A stretch of DNA of 64,000 nucleotides from Geobacter sp. (GTDB lineage: Bacteria > Desulfobacterota > Desulfuromonadia > Geobacterales > DSM-12255), in assembly GCA_009684525.1 (NCBI GenBank), contig WKKR01000007.1, positions 1 through 64,000 on the forward strand, in the 5' to 3' direction. This document shows, in pieces, positions 53,023 to 61,447 of the stretch; positions within the stretch are counted from its first letter, which is position 1, and each line of letters begins with the position of its first letter. A program made the position numbers and the translations under genes. A model generated the notes under the pieces. That model saw nothing but the letters and a program-made list of their open reading frames with translations, made no database searches and was not told the DNA's origin.

Positions 53023-53196
53023 TTTGCAGATTTGCAAAATTTGTTAATGTTCACATTGCATGGCTGCAATCATCTGGGATGTTAGCGGGCATTACAAGCT
53101 AACATGTTGAAATGTATGAGGTGTACTCCACGATCTCCTGCGTCGCCGTGTCCCATGTCCCGATATGTGGTCCGTTGCTATTTGCACCTCTGCAAA
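53023..53196. promoter_or_regulatory. Three TTTGCA-N4-TGCAAA palindromes upstream of the small-protein cluster
   Basis: TTTGCA-GATT-TGCAAA at 53023-53038 (perfect), ATTGCA-TGGC-TGCAAT at 53055-53070 (perfect symmetry, variant outer base) and TTTGCA-CCTC-TGCAAA at 53181-53196 (perfect). All have a four-base spacer. They lie 97-270 bases before the sigma-54 element at 53293, the distance expected of enhancer sites. The 499-base gap 52926-53424 holds no gene beyond these elements. Confidence 0.75.
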
Positions 53197-53292
53197 AATC
53201 GCATCTTCATCGCATTGAAGGTTTTTTCTGGTAACAGTGTGTAACTATCTGAAATAGCAAGCGATAAAAACTGTAAAGAAAAGTGTGCGCTT

Positions 53293-53308
53293 TGGTATGG
53301 CGGTTGCT
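53293..53308 (+). promoter_or_regulatory. Sigma-54-type -24/-12 promoter (small-protein cluster)
   Basis: TGGTATGGCGGTTGCT has the GG and GC doublets 12 bases apart and the TTGCT -12 box of sigma-54 promoters. It shares 13 of 16 bases with the element at 55818. Transcription would start near 53320, about 105 bases before the first gene. Confidence 0.7.
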
Positions 53309-53424
53309 GTAAGAGAAGACAGTTACTCCTAACTTGGGTGAAGTCAGGTCCCGATGACGATCGGGTACCTGCTTCCCCCCCCATCCGGGGAGCAGCATGA
53401 CCGATTGAAAGGGCAGAGGTTTCC

Positions 53425-53613
53425 ATGGCAAAGGCAGTGTGTCCCTTTTATGCGAAGAGCGACGATTACTGCGATGTCGGCTGCGGCTACATCTCCCCTT
53501 ATGACGTAAACCTGATCATCAAATTCTGTAGCTGCCGCTACGGTGAATGTCTGAAATACCAGGAACTGGCAGAGCGGTTCCCGGCCGAAAACAGGGAACT
53601 GGTGAAGTGCTGA
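53425..53613 (+). CDS. Small cysteine-rich protein
   Basis: A 62-residue soluble protein with seven cysteines: CPFYAKSDDYCDVGCGY then CSCRYGEC and a final Cys. The spacing suggests metal or iron-sulphur binding or a disulphide mini-fold. I do not recognise a family name; small proteins with this layout occur near transporter genes in Geobacter, from memory. It is the first gene after the sigma-54-type promoter. Confidence 0.7.
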   Translation: MAKAVCPFYAKSDDYCDVGCGYISPYDVNLIIKFCSCRYGECLKYQELAERFPAENRELVKC

Positions 53614-53632
53614 CCGGAGAAGGGGGACGAAA

Positions 53633-53755
53633 ATGCTGTACCTGACAAGCCTGCATAGTAACGGATTCGCCCTGATGGCCGCCTTGATCGTGGCTATCGG
53701 CTTTGTGATCATATCCATCGTAAAGGAGAAGAGCGATGAGCGAAAAAGAGCTTGA
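53633..53755 (+). CDS. Forty-residue single-helix membrane protein
   Basis: A 40-residue protein (MLYLTSLHS at the start) with one hydrophobic helix at about 11-30 and a charged C-terminus (KEKSDERKRA). A GGGGGAC site precedes the ATG by a few bases. It overlaps the next gene by 20 bases, which supports coupled translation. Such small proteins can be subunits of transporter or oxidoreductase complexes; no family recognised. Confidence 0.6.
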   Translation: MLYLTSLHSNGFALMAALIVAIGFVIISIVKEKSDERKRA

Positions 53756-53987
53756 GCTTTTAAACCGGATCGAAGAGCTGGAGCGTCACACCTGGCGCAA
53801 CAGCGCCATCCTGCGTGCCGTGGCGATGGTTGCCTTCACTGCCATGATCGGGATCGTGATCGCCTCCGGCGTCGTTGGTGGCGGCCGCGGCAGCCACTGG
53901 TCCGGGCCGGCCTGGAATACCATGTGGCTCTACGGCCTGTTTGCCGCCAATGCGGTATCCATGTTCTGGACCACACATAAAGAATAG
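53736..53987 (+). CDS. Small membrane protein with coiled N-terminus
   Basis: An 83-residue protein: an acidic helical start (MSEKELELLNRIEELERHTWRN), one hydrophobic helix at about 25-47 and a second weaker one at about 62-78. Not recognised. It overlaps the 40-residue gene before it, and lies 153 bases before the larger membrane protein, with a repeat element in between. Confidence 0.65.
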   Translation: MSEKELELLNRIEELERHTWRNSAILRAVAMVAFTAMIGIVIASGVVGGGRGSHWSGPAWNTMWLYGLFAANAVSMFWTTHKE

Positions 53988-53991
53988 GGGA

Positions 53992-54101
53992 GCGGTTCTT
54001 TTCCGCAATCCCGGCGTTGGTCGTCGGGATTCCTTGTGCGACGGAGCGTGGCTTCCGTCTCCGCGTCATCCCTCGACCGCCTTGACTTTACGAAAAACTC
54101 C
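53992..54101. repeat. GTAGC-core palindromic element, copy E (degenerate core)
   Basis: Flanks match the element at 35335-35446 (GGTTCTTTTCCGC, GGGATTCCTTGTGCG, CGAAAAA), but the core is ACGGAGCGTGGCTTCCGT, a different hairpin. Confidence 0.65.
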
Positions 54102-54140
54102 GCGCTCCCGGGATGAGCGATGCCTGAAGGAGGAACGGTT

Positions 54141-55205
54141 ATGTCTCAGCCGATGAGTATCAAAAACGCGATTTTGCTGCTGGTGGTGGTAACGCTCTGC
54201 TCTACCTTCTCCATGCGGATCTTCCAGGGTCTGGATCAAATGATGGGCGACCAGTACTGGGTCGTCGACACCACCCAGGGAGACCATGGCTGGTACTTTA
54301 TGGGAATGCTGCCCCATGTCAAACTCGTCGCCAAGGACGTGGCCAAGGCCGCCAACACCGACGCCGATCCCAGCAACAACTATATCCTCTACGCCCAGGC
54401 CGGGGACTTTGCAGGTAACAGCGTCTACGGTATCTGCTTCGGCATCCCCTTCATCATGTACCTCATCTGGTTTGCCTTCATTCTCGGCTTTCCCGACCGT
54501 GTCGATCCCTATCTGCTACCGCGGCGGATCTTCACCGTCGCCGTCATCATGACCTGTTCCATCATCGTCAACCTCTTCTTGATGCGAATCGCCGCTGACT
54601 TCGCCCGCGATCCCCTCTCCCGGATCGCCAACGTCGCCGGCAACCATTCCTCCCTGCTCTTCCACAATGCCGGTATCTGGTTCGCCATTCTCTTCTCCGC
54701 GCTGGGCACCCATAACCATTCCGCCCGCGAAGTGGCCGCTCCCGACAGCCGCAACTGGCAGACCCAGGCCGACGAGAAGTTCTCCTGGATGTTCACCCTG
54801 TTGGCCGTCGTTACCGTGCTGGAGATCGTCCTGGTCAAGAACAAGCTGGCTCTGCCCGACGCCGCCGTTGACTACTCGGTCTGGATCATCTGGGTCGTCA
54901 TCTTCATGCGGATGTTCGGCTTCTCGCCGCGGTACTGGATGAAGCGTGGTCGCGGGATTGCCATCATGATTGTCGGCACAGTCATCACCCTGGCGGTATT
55001 CTATGTTCTGGAGCGGGTCACCGGGACCCTGGGCGCCGGCTTTGCCTCGCCGATCCTGGCCAAGGCACTGGGACCCGAGAACCAGAACATCGGGCTGTCG
55101 CTGATGGTCTCCATCTACCTCATCTTCTGGATGGAGTTTGCCGCGGCCATCAGGATGAACGGCCCAGCCAAGAAGCCCCTGGAGCAGGCAGTCCGCAAAG
55201 GATAA
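54141..55205 (+). CDS. Polytopic membrane protein of unknown function
   Basis: A 354-residue protein with about eight hydrophobic segments (near 8-28, 95-115, 135-155, 180-205, 225-245, 255-275, 285-305, 320-340) and a first extracytoplasmic loop of about 65 residues (QYWVVDTTQGDHGWYF onward). I do not recognise the family. ATG 54141 is chosen over one at 54120 because it has an AAGGAGGAACGG site. It belongs to the same cluster as the small membrane proteins, ahead of a strong terminator. Confidence 0.75.
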   Translation: MSQPMSIKNAILLLVVVTLCSTFSMRIFQGLDQMMGDQYWVVDTTQGDHGWYFMGMLPHVKLVAKDVAKAANTDADPSNNYILYAQAGDFAGNSVYGICFGIPFIMYLIWFAFILGFPDRVDPYLLPRRIFTVAVIMTCSIIVNLFLMRIAADFARDPLSRIANVAGNHSSLLFHNAGIWFAILFSALGTHNHSAREVAAPDSRNWQTQADEKFSWMFTLLAVVTVLEIVLVKNKLALPDAAVDYSVWIIWVVIFMRMFGFSPRYWMKRGRGIAIMIVGTVITLAVFYVLERVTGTLGAGFASPILAKALGPENQNIGLSLMVSIYLIFWMEFAAAIRMNGPAKKPLEQAVRKG

Positions 55206-55236
55206 CCTTCCTAAAGGCGTAGTACCTTCCTTCATT

Positions 55237-55271
55237 GGGGGCAGCATCGAGAGACGCTGCCCCATTTTTTT
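55237..55271 (+). terminator. Terminator after the small-protein/membrane-protein cluster
   Basis: GGGGCAGC pairs with GCTGCCCC around a ten-base loop, followed by ATTTTTTT. Confidence 0.92.
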
Positions 55272-55574
55272 GCCCGCAGCAAATCTTTATCTCTCCCTGC
55301 CCGTGTATCTGTTTTACTCCGGATCAAGTCAGTTGGTTTCTTTTACTGGTCGAGCTGACAGTGGGAAGATGAGGGCTACCTATCCTGGTAGTGTCTTGCG
55401 CCCGGCTGTCGCCCGGTGCCCTGCCGCATTGTTCGGGCAGGGAGGTTGGGAGGTTGCCATCATGCCTGCGGAACCTCGATTTGAACAGTATTGGTCACTA
55501 TCCTCTGTGGGTGCGCCGGTCGACTGCGGGGGGGCATGCCATGCAGTCGCAATGGCACTGGCTGCAGCCAGCCG

Positions 55575-55761
55575 TTTTCACTTATGCAAAAAACCGGTCG
55601 CATTTGCATTTGTGCGAAAAGCGGTTCCGCATTCCTGTCTCCGATGCAAGTCTCTAATATATAAGAAAATAGTTGGGTCGATACCTGCCCTGTGCTCCTG
55701 ATGCTGTTTTGCAAATTTTCAAATCTGGTTGCCGTGCCAAGTTGTGTTGCAGTATTGCAAA
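55575..55761. promoter_or_regulatory. Four TTTGCA-N4-TGCAAA-type palindromes upstream of the OFA gene
   Basis: TTTTCA-CTTA-TGCAAA at 55575-55590, TTTGCA-TTTG-TGCGAA at 55603-55618, TTTGCA-AATT-TTCAAA at 55708-55723 and GTTGCA-GTAT-TGCAAA at 55746-55761. All keep the four-base spacer, with one mismatch each. They lie 57-243 bases before the sigma-54 element at 55818. The 614-base gap 55272-55885 holds no gene that I can support. Confidence 0.7.
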
Positions 55762-55817
55762 ATGTGTAACATGTCGATATTAAAGACTAAATAATATTGT
55801 GTGGTATTTTAGAACAT

Positions 55818-55833
55818 TGGTATGCATGTTGCT
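55818..55833 (+). promoter_or_regulatory. Sigma-54-type -24/-12 promoter (OFA transporter)
   Basis: TGGTATGCATGTTGCT has GG and GC 12 bases apart and TTGCT at -12, nearly the same as the element at 53293. Transcription would start near 55845, about 40 bases before the start codon. Confidence 0.72.
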
Positions 55834-55885
55834 CTTTCATGTTTACAACATATTTAGAACCACACTACACGGAGGTGAGACAATC

Positions 55886-57190
55886 ATGTCAGAAACAGTA
55901 AAAAACAGAGGGTGGCAAGTAACTTTTGCTGGTCTGGGAATCAACCTGGCATTAGGTGTTCTCTACGCATGGAGTGTCTTCAAGGGTGCAATTAAGTCAT
56001 CCATTGAAAAAGGCGGCGAGGGAGCATTTAATTGGGATCTGGCAAACATCAACGACCCGTATGCCGTCTGCTGTCTCACCTTTGCTTTTGCCATGATCCT
56101 GGCTGGCAAGTGCCAGGACAAGATTGGCCCGGCACGTACCGCGCTCATTGGCGGCCTGCTGGTCGGCGCAGGGTTCACGACGATTTCCCTTTCTTCTAGT
56201 TATGCAGCCTGGGTCCTCGGTTTCGGCGTCCTGGCCGGCGCCGGTTTCGGCTTCGGTTACTCCGCTGCTACGCCGCCGGCACTCAAGTGGTTCACATCGG
56301 CCAAGACCGGGCTTATTGCCGGCATCGTCGTTGCCGGTTTCGGTATTGCTCCTGTCTATATTGCCCCTCTTGCCAGTTGGATGCTGGGGAAATTCGGCAT
56401 TCAGCAGTCGATGCTGTTCCTGGCAGGTGGTTTCACCGTGGTAGTCTGCGGCCTTTCATTCCTCCTGGTCAACCCGCCGGCCGGTTATGTCCCGGTTGAT
56501 GCCGTCAAGAAAGGTGAAGAGGGCAAGCCGGCTGCAGCCAAGCCAACCTACAACGGTACCGTTTCCGACATGCTCAAGTCCGGCAAGTTCTATGTTCTCT
56601 GGGTGACCTACTTCATCGGCGCCGGCGCCGGCCTGATGGTCATCGGCAGCGTCGCGGGCATGGCGAAGAAGAGCATGGGCGAGATGGCATTCCTGGCAGT
56701 GGCGATCATGGCCATCGGTAACGCATTGGGCCGCGTCGTCGCCGGTATCCTTTCCGACAAGATTGGCCGCAAGGCAACTCTCTCCATCATGCTTGCCTTC
56801 CAGGCGCTGATGATGTTCGCCGCCATCCCCATCGTCGGGTCGGGTAGCGCCGTGCTGCTGGTACTCGCCGCTACCTTCATCGGCTTCAACTACGGCTCCA
56901 ACCTGTCCCTGTTCCCTTCCTTCAGCAAGGACTTCTGGGGACTGAAGAACTACGGCATCAACTACGGCGTTCTCTTCACCGCATGGGGCGTGGGCGGACT
57001 GGTGATGGGCAAGGTCTCCGGATACCTCAATACCCTGCCTGGCGGTCTGAATAAGTCCTTCATCCTTGCAGGGACCTTGTGCGCTTTCGGTACGGTTCTT
57101 ACCTTCTTCCTCCGTCAGAAGCAGGCTGTTGATGTGAAAGCTCCTGTTGTTGTTGGCGAACCGGTTGCGGTTATGGAGGAAGTTTCCTGA
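55886..57190 (+). CDS. OFA-family MFS transporter (oxalate/formate antiporter type)
   Basis: A 434-residue transporter with twelve hydrophobic helices and OFA features: GWQVTFAGLGINLALGVLYAWSVFK at the start, GAGFGFGYSAATPPALKWF in helix 5, and the cytoplasmic loop between helices 6 and 7 (about 195-230). Family members exchange oxalate, formate or other small monocarboxylates; the substrate is unknown here. ATG 55886 has a GGAGGTGAG site; a longer frame from 55799 starts upstream of the sigma-54 element. It is a single-gene unit with its own terminator. Confidence 0.88.
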   Translation: MSETVKNRGWQVTFAGLGINLALGVLYAWSVFKGAIKSSIEKGGEGAFNWDLANINDPYAVCCLTFAFAMILAGKCQDKIGPARTALIGGLLVGAGFTTISLSSSYAAWVLGFGVLAGAGFGFGYSAATPPALKWFTSAKTGLIAGIVVAGFGIAPVYIAPLASWMLGKFGIQQSMLFLAGGFTVVVCGLSFLLVNPPAGYVPVDAVKKGEEGKPAAAKPTYNGTVSDMLKSGKFYVLWVTYFIGAGAGLMVIGSVAGMAKKSMGEMAFLAVAIMAIGNALGRVVAGILSDKIGRKATLSIMLAFQALMMFAAIPIVGSGSAVLLVLAATFIGFNYGSNLSLFPSFSKDFWGLKNYGINYGVLFTAWGVGGLVMGKVSGYLNTLPGGLNKSFILAGTLCAFGTVLTFFLRQKQAVDVKAPVVVGEPVAVMEEVS

Positions 57191-57270
57191 GAAACCCAGT
57201 AACGATGTAAGCTCGACAGTTGCACATCAGTCGAGGTGAAACGAAGACTCAAGCAAATTCGCAAGTGAGG

Positions 57271-57304
57271 GAAGGGTCGTGCAGCAATGCATGACCCTTC
57301 TTTT
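57271..57304 (+). terminator. Terminator after the OFA transporter gene
   Basis: GAAGGGTC and GACCCTTC pair, with an inner TGC/GCA pair around an AGCAAT loop, followed by TTTT. Confidence 0.88.
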
Positions 57305-57363
57305 GTAAGTCATTTGAAAATATGTGATAGTATCTGAAGCAATTCATGGTAAAAGGGTGGCGC

Positions 57364-58515
57364 ATGGATACTACCTACGTCAATATTATGCTGGTCGTTT
57401 TTCTTGTCGTTGCTGCCCTGGCAATCGATGTGGGGTATATGTACGTCAGCGATGAGGACCTGAAGAACGCCTCGGAGACTGCTGCACTGGCAGGCGCCAA
57501 GGCGATCAAGCAGCGTATCCAGAATCAGGCGGCGACCGATCCCGGTAAGCTTCCCGCCACCCTCAATGATACCGTGCAATCGTCAGCCCGTACTGCTGCA
57601 ATAGATATGGCCATGGGGAGCCATGCTGCTGTTGCGCTCGTCGATGTCCTTTCCAATAACAAAAATTCCTTGAGCGAATATAATGACGTGACTGTCGGGT
57701 TCTGGAATATCAGTACCCATACCTATATTCCGGGTGGAACCCCGGTCAATGCGATCCAGGTGCGGACGAAGCGCACGGCAGAGAGTGCGTCGGTCGGGCT
57801 GGGGCCACTGGGGATTAATCTTGCCAAGATGACCGGAGCCCAGACCGCCAATTACACGCCCGATACGATTGCCGCCATGCCCCCCCGTGCAAGCGCCAAT
57901 ATCGTGATCTGCGCCGAAGCTTGTGATGCGGCCTGCACCTATCCCAGTGTCTGCGCGATCCCGGAACGAAAAATGTATTCGGCTGCCCTGGGCGCTACGA
58001 GTGATCTCCCCGCGGCCAATCGCTACGCCTACACCTCGCTGCTCTACCCGGTGGCGAGTACGTCAATGCTGTCAGATCTGGTGTGCGGCGAGATGCCTGC
58101 GCAGGAGGTATGCGGGAAACAGATTCATTCCACCGGTAACGCACCACAGGACCTGCTTCGTGACATCGAAGCGATGATGTACAATCCGAATGCGGACAAG
58201 AGCAACAAGGAGTACGACAAGGCAAGCGGCAATCTGATCGGCTGGTGGGTTATCGCGCCCGTAAGCAGCTGTACGCCGGCACGGAATGGGACCATCTTCG
58301 AGGTCAGTACGGTTACCAAGTACGCCATGGTGAGGATCAGCAGGGTCTGCGCGAGCGGTCCGACCGGCTGCTCGCAGAACTATACGTCATTCGATGCCCC
58401 TCCAGAGGTCTGTGCCGATGGTGACGGGCTCTACATAGACCGCATTTCCTGCGTCAATTGCGGCAGCAGGGGAATGCTGCAGTTTCCCGGCCTGCATCCG
58501 GTAATAGTCAAATAA
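57364..58515 (+). CDS. TadG-like pilus-associated protein, solitary
   Basis: A 383-residue protein with one N-terminal membrane helix (about 7-27, VNIMLVVFLVVAALAIDVGYMY) followed by SETAALAGAKA, the opening shared by TadG and other Flp-pilus TadE/G-like proteins. The rest is extracytoplasmic, with 14 or so cysteines (such as CAEACDAACTYPSVCA and CVNCGS), suggesting disulphides. No tad or flp cluster is next to it. ATG 57364 is chosen over 57346. The role could be surface or secretion-related. Confidence 0.68.
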   Translation: MDTTYVNIMLVVFLVVAALAIDVGYMYVSDEDLKNASETAALAGAKAIKQRIQNQAATDPGKLPATLNDTVQSSARTAAIDMAMGSHAAVALVDVLSNNKNSLSEYNDVTVGFWNISTHTYIPGGTPVNAIQVRTKRTAESASVGLGPLGINLAKMTGAQTANYTPDTIAAMPPRASANIVICAEACDAACTYPSVCAIPERKMYSAALGATSDLPAANRYAYTSLLYPVASTSMLSDLVCGEMPAQEVCGKQIHSTGNAPQDLLRDIEAMMYNPNADKSNKEYDKASGNLIGWWVIAPVSSCTPARNGTIFEVSTVTKYAMVRISRVCASGPTGCSQNYTSFDAPPEVCADGDGLYIDRISCVNCGSRGMLQFPGLHPVIVK

Positions 58516-58656
58516 TACTGCGCTGGAGTTGCGAAAATCGCTCCCCAAGAGAGGCTTCCCACGTACTGAATGTGACGTCCTTTCCTGCCGGCAGATAGCA
58601 TCCCCGCATCACCTTCCACCATGAATGTTCCGGACGTTGTTGCGCCGGTTCTTCGT

Positions 58657-59937
58657 TTACGCCTTTCCCTGGCGGCTCCAGCTGTCAAATGCCCCGCGAA
58701 ACCTGAGATACTCGGAAAGCGCCTGTTCTTTCGCCGACAGGCAGGTAACGGTGAGATCGTCGAAGCAGTCGTTGACGGCGGCCATCAACTGCTGGTCCAG
58801 TTGCATCCGTGTGCCCATGGCCTTGAGCTCGCGACGTACCGCTTCCGGAGCCATGCCGGGCCGGTAGGGGCGGTTTTCGGTCAGAGCGGTGAAGACATCG
58901 GCCAGGGCAACGATCCGGCACCCCTGGTCGAAGGCGTCGTCTTTCACATGAAAGGGGTAGCCGTTGCCATCGGGGCGCTCGTGGTGAAAAGCTGCCCAGT
59001 TTCTGATCGAGTCGAAACCCCGCAGGGGGGAGAGCACCTGATAGGTGTAGTAGGAATGGGTCTTGATGATGTTGTGATCTGCCGGGGTGAGACCCTGCCG
59101 TTTTTCCAGAAGTTCCCGCGGCACTGACAGCTTGCCGAGATCGTGGAGATTGCCTGCGATCCGGAGCAGCGTGCACTCTTCCTGGGTGAAGCCATGCAGT
59201 TGGGCTATCCGCTCGGCAATGGCGGCAACGCCGTTCGAGTGGAGCGCCGTGAACGAGCTGCGGAAATCGATGATCCGGCCGAAGAGCCTGGATAGCTCGG
59301 CCAGTGCTGACGACGGCAGCGCGACCTCGGTTCTGGCCAGCTTTTCCTGGATAATTGTCTCAATGCCCGGAGAGGTAACATCGAGCCAGACATATTCCCG
59401 TTTCGAAACGGCCTGAAAGGCTTCCACCAGCTCGGGAGAAAACATGTTGCCGCCATGCTTGAGAATGGAAGCGGTTATCCCCCCCACCTGATTGAGTACG
59501 GGTTCATCGTCGCGCAACAGTACGGCGACGCGGTCTGCCAGGTGGAGCAGAAGGGACTCCGGGGGGATGGGTCCTGGCAGGGAGTCGCGCTCGTCCCAAC
59601 GCTGGTGGTGATACCGTACATAGTCTGCGATGGTCCCCAGGGGTGTGAAGGTCTTGAGCAACAGGTAGCCCCGTTCGGCATGGGTCTGGGGGTACTGGAG
59701 TTCGAAATGCAGGGTGTCCATCCGCTCCTGCAGGGAAAATGCGCCGACATCGTGCAGGAGTCCGGCAAGGACAACGTCATGCTGCCGGTTCGGTGGGAGC
59801 CCTGCCTCATGGGCCAGGGTTGCCGCAAGATAGGCAACGCGCCGATGATGGTTCACGAGCAGCGGGCTCACCAGATCGAGGGCCGCCGACAGGGTGAGGA
59901 CGGTTTCCGACAGGCTCAGGGTCCTTACGTCAGACAT
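58657..59937 (-). CDS. HD-GYP-domain protein with two HD units
   Basis: A 426-residue protein. The N-terminal unit has NHHRRVAYLAATLA and LHDVGAF (about 28-70) and YHHQRWDER, a first HD-type site; the C-terminal unit has LHDLGKLSVP (about 263), THSYYTYQVLS and HHERPDGNGYPF with the GYP motif, as in cyclic-di-GMP phosphodiesterases. The full set in the C-terminal unit suggests activity; the first unit may be degenerate or regulatory. It lacks a receiver domain. Preceded by a 302-base gap. Confidence 0.85.
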   Translation of the reverse strand: MSDVRTLSLSETVLTLSAALDLVSPLLVNHHRRVAYLAATLAHEAGLPPNRQHDVVLAGLLHDVGAFSLQERMDTLHFELQYPQTHAERGYLLLKTFTPLGTIADYVRYHHQRWDERDSLPGPIPPESLLLHLADRVAVLLRDDEPVLNQVGGITASILKHGGNMFSPELVEAFQAVSKREYVWLDVTSPGIETIIQEKLARTEVALPSSALAELSRLFGRIIDFRSSFTALHSNGVAAIAERIAQLHGFTQEECTLLRIAGNLHDLGKLSVPRELLEKRQGLTPADHNIIKTHSYYTYQVLSPLRGFDSIRNWAAFHHERPDGNGYPFHVKDDAFDQGCRIVALADVFTALTENRPYRPGMAPEAVRRELKAMGTRMQLDQQLMAAVNDCFDDLTVTCLSAKEQALSEYLRFRGAFDSWSRQGKA

Positions 59938-60239
59938 GTCGATCTCGCTTTCTGCAGGCGTGCCGCATATCCGGGGGAGATGATATTGATAAATTTTAAC
60001 AGTATGCCGTGCAGTTGCAAGGATTGCGCACAGTTATCGCGTCGATTTTGCTCCTGTGACCTCTGCTGGCAGTGAAAATTTCCCCTTGCTTTTCCGTTGG
60101 GATGTTTTACATTGAGGAGCTGGAAACACCGAGACGCGCCGTAGAATATGCGTAACAGAGTGACGATAAAGGATATCGAGGTTGGCACTCAATGTGCCGG
60201 TTCTGTCGTGCGGTGTTACGAAAAAAGGAGAAGGTGCCT
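59938..60239. other. Intergenic region between HD-GYP and small-protein genes
   Basis: The 302-base gap holds divergent leaders for the two genes. A TGGCAC-TCAAT-GTGCC sequence at 60183-60198 resembles a weak sigma-54 site or a short inverted repeat. No open reading frame or RNA gene is supported. Confidence 0.5.
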
Positions 60240-60455
60240 ATGATGATCTTGGTTCGCTACCTTGACGGTACATATGACATGGTGTTGGAACGACACCTTG
60301 GCAGCCTGATTTCCGAAAACAAGATCATCGGTTTCGAGCGTTCCAATAAATGGGTGACCATTGGTGTCGATCCGCTCCGGAAACCGGCCCAGGAGGCATA
60401 CACCGGACCGGAACGTCGTAAGTCGCCTCACGACGAGGTTGAAGACACATACTAG
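60240..60455 (+). CDS. Small protein of the GSU3473-like type, first paralogue
   Basis: A 71-residue protein: MMILVRYLDGTYDMVLERHLGSLI, KWVTIGVDPLR and YTGPERRK near the C-terminus. The pattern (VR-DGTYD, WV-IG-DP-R, GPERR) resembles the small Geobacter proteins I know as GSU3473 family, from memory. Function unknown. ATG 60240 is preferred over 60192 because of the GGAGAAGG ribosome site. It is followed 55 bases later by the M48 gene and has a paralogue at 61448. Confidence 0.72.
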   Translation: MMILVRYLDGTYDMVLERHLGSLISENKIIGFERSNKWVTIGVDPLRKPAQEAYTGPERRKSPHDEVEDTY

Positions 60456-60510
60456 CCGGGCAGTGCCCGGATCGGACACTCCAGCAGAAGGAAGAGCGAG
60501 GGAGCAGGGC

Positions 60511-61302
60511 ATGCGCAGAGTGCTTTTTGCGCTGATGCTGATCACCCAGCTGATGAGCGGCTGTGCGGTCAGCCAGTACGATATCAAGGGCATCAATCTC
60601 GTATCCATCGAAGAGGAGCGGCAACTCGGGGACCGCTTTGCCGCCGAGATCGAGAAAAAGCAGACCGTCGTGCAGGATCAGGAGGTCCAGAGCTATGTGG
60701 ACCGGATCGGCAGGCGGCTTCTGGCCGGTGCCAGAAGCGTGGATTTTCCCTACACCTTCAAGGTGGTCAAGGACGATACGGTGAACGCCTTTGCCCTTCC
60801 CGGTGGTCACACCTATGTGCATTCCGGGCTGATCAAGGCGGCGCAGAGCGAGGCGGAACTGGCAGCAGTCATGGCCCACGAGATCAACCACGTTGTGGCA
60901 CGACACGGTACACGGCAACTGACTCAGCAGCACGGCTATGCCCTGGTGCTGCAGCTGGTGCTGGGAGAAAACCCGAACCAGGTGGCGCAGCTTGCCGTCT
61001 CCCTGTTCGGGAAGGCCGGTTCCATGTCTTACAGCAGAAGCATGGAGACACAGGCCGATATCCTTGCCGTGGAAACCCTCTACCGCTCCGGCTACAATCC
61101 GGCAGCAATGCTGACGTTCTTCCGGAAGATGGATGCGATGGGACACGAGAACCCATCCCAACTGGCGAGGTTTTTTTCGTCCCATCCCATGGCAGGTGAA
61201 CGAATTGTACGGGTGCAGGAGGAGATAGCGAAATTCCCGCCTCGGAACTGGCCGGCGGAAGAGAATGCATCATTCAATCGGATGAAAATTAAAGTAGATT
61301 AA
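60511..61302 (+). CDS. M48-family metalloprotease lipoprotein
   Basis: A 263-residue protein: lipobox LMSGC (Cys18), zinc motif HEINH at 123-127 and the third-ligand segment SMETQADILAVE, as in the BepA/YfgC and LoiP-like M48 proteins of the envelope. It should degrade or refold outer-membrane proteins in the periplasm. The ATG at 60511 gives a clean lipoprotein signal; an earlier start at 60361 would run through the preceding small gene. Predicted to be in the same transcript as that gene. Confidence 0.88.
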   Translation: MRRVLFALMLITQLMSGCAVSQYDIKGINLVSIEEERQLGDRFAAEIEKKQTVVQDQEVQSYVDRIGRRLLAGARSVDFPYTFKVVKDDTVNAFALPGGHTYVHSGLIKAAQSEAELAAVMAHEINHVVARHGTRQLTQQHGYALVLQLVLGENPNQVAQLAVSLFGKAGSMSYSRSMETQADILAVETLYRSGYNPAAMLTFFRKMDAMGHENPSQLARFFSSHPMAGERIVRVQEEIAKFPPRNWPAEENASFNRMKIKVD

Positions 61303-61315
61303 CTAAAAAAAACTC

Positions 61316-61344
61316 TTGCAGCCCTTTTGGGCTTACGCTATAGT
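61316..61344 (+). promoter_or_regulatory. Sigma-70-like promoter for the second small GSU3473-like gene
   Basis: TTGCAG at 61316-61321 and TATAGT at 61339-61344 are 17 bases apart. Transcription would start about 95 bases before ATG 61448. Confidence 0.65.
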
Positions 61345-61447
61345 GAAGTCCTCTTCCGCTGGTTCGTAGTGCCGGTACCTACCTGGCAATGAAAGAATCT
61401 TCTACAACAGTAACGAGACACGTTCAAGTTATTCCCAAGGAGAGGAG

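Noticed and set aside
57191-57363. Possible cyclic-di-GMP riboswitch before the TadG-like gene
   Set aside because: The GGGCAAACC/ACGCAAAGC-type conserved blocks of GEMM riboswitches were looked for and not found; the region is explained by the OFA terminator.
60183-60198. Possible sigma-54 element TGGCAC-TCAAT-GTGCC before the first small paralogue
   Set aside because: The -12 box is GTGC rather than TTGC and the sequence is self-complementary, so it may be only an inverted repeat; no enhancer-type sites are nearby.
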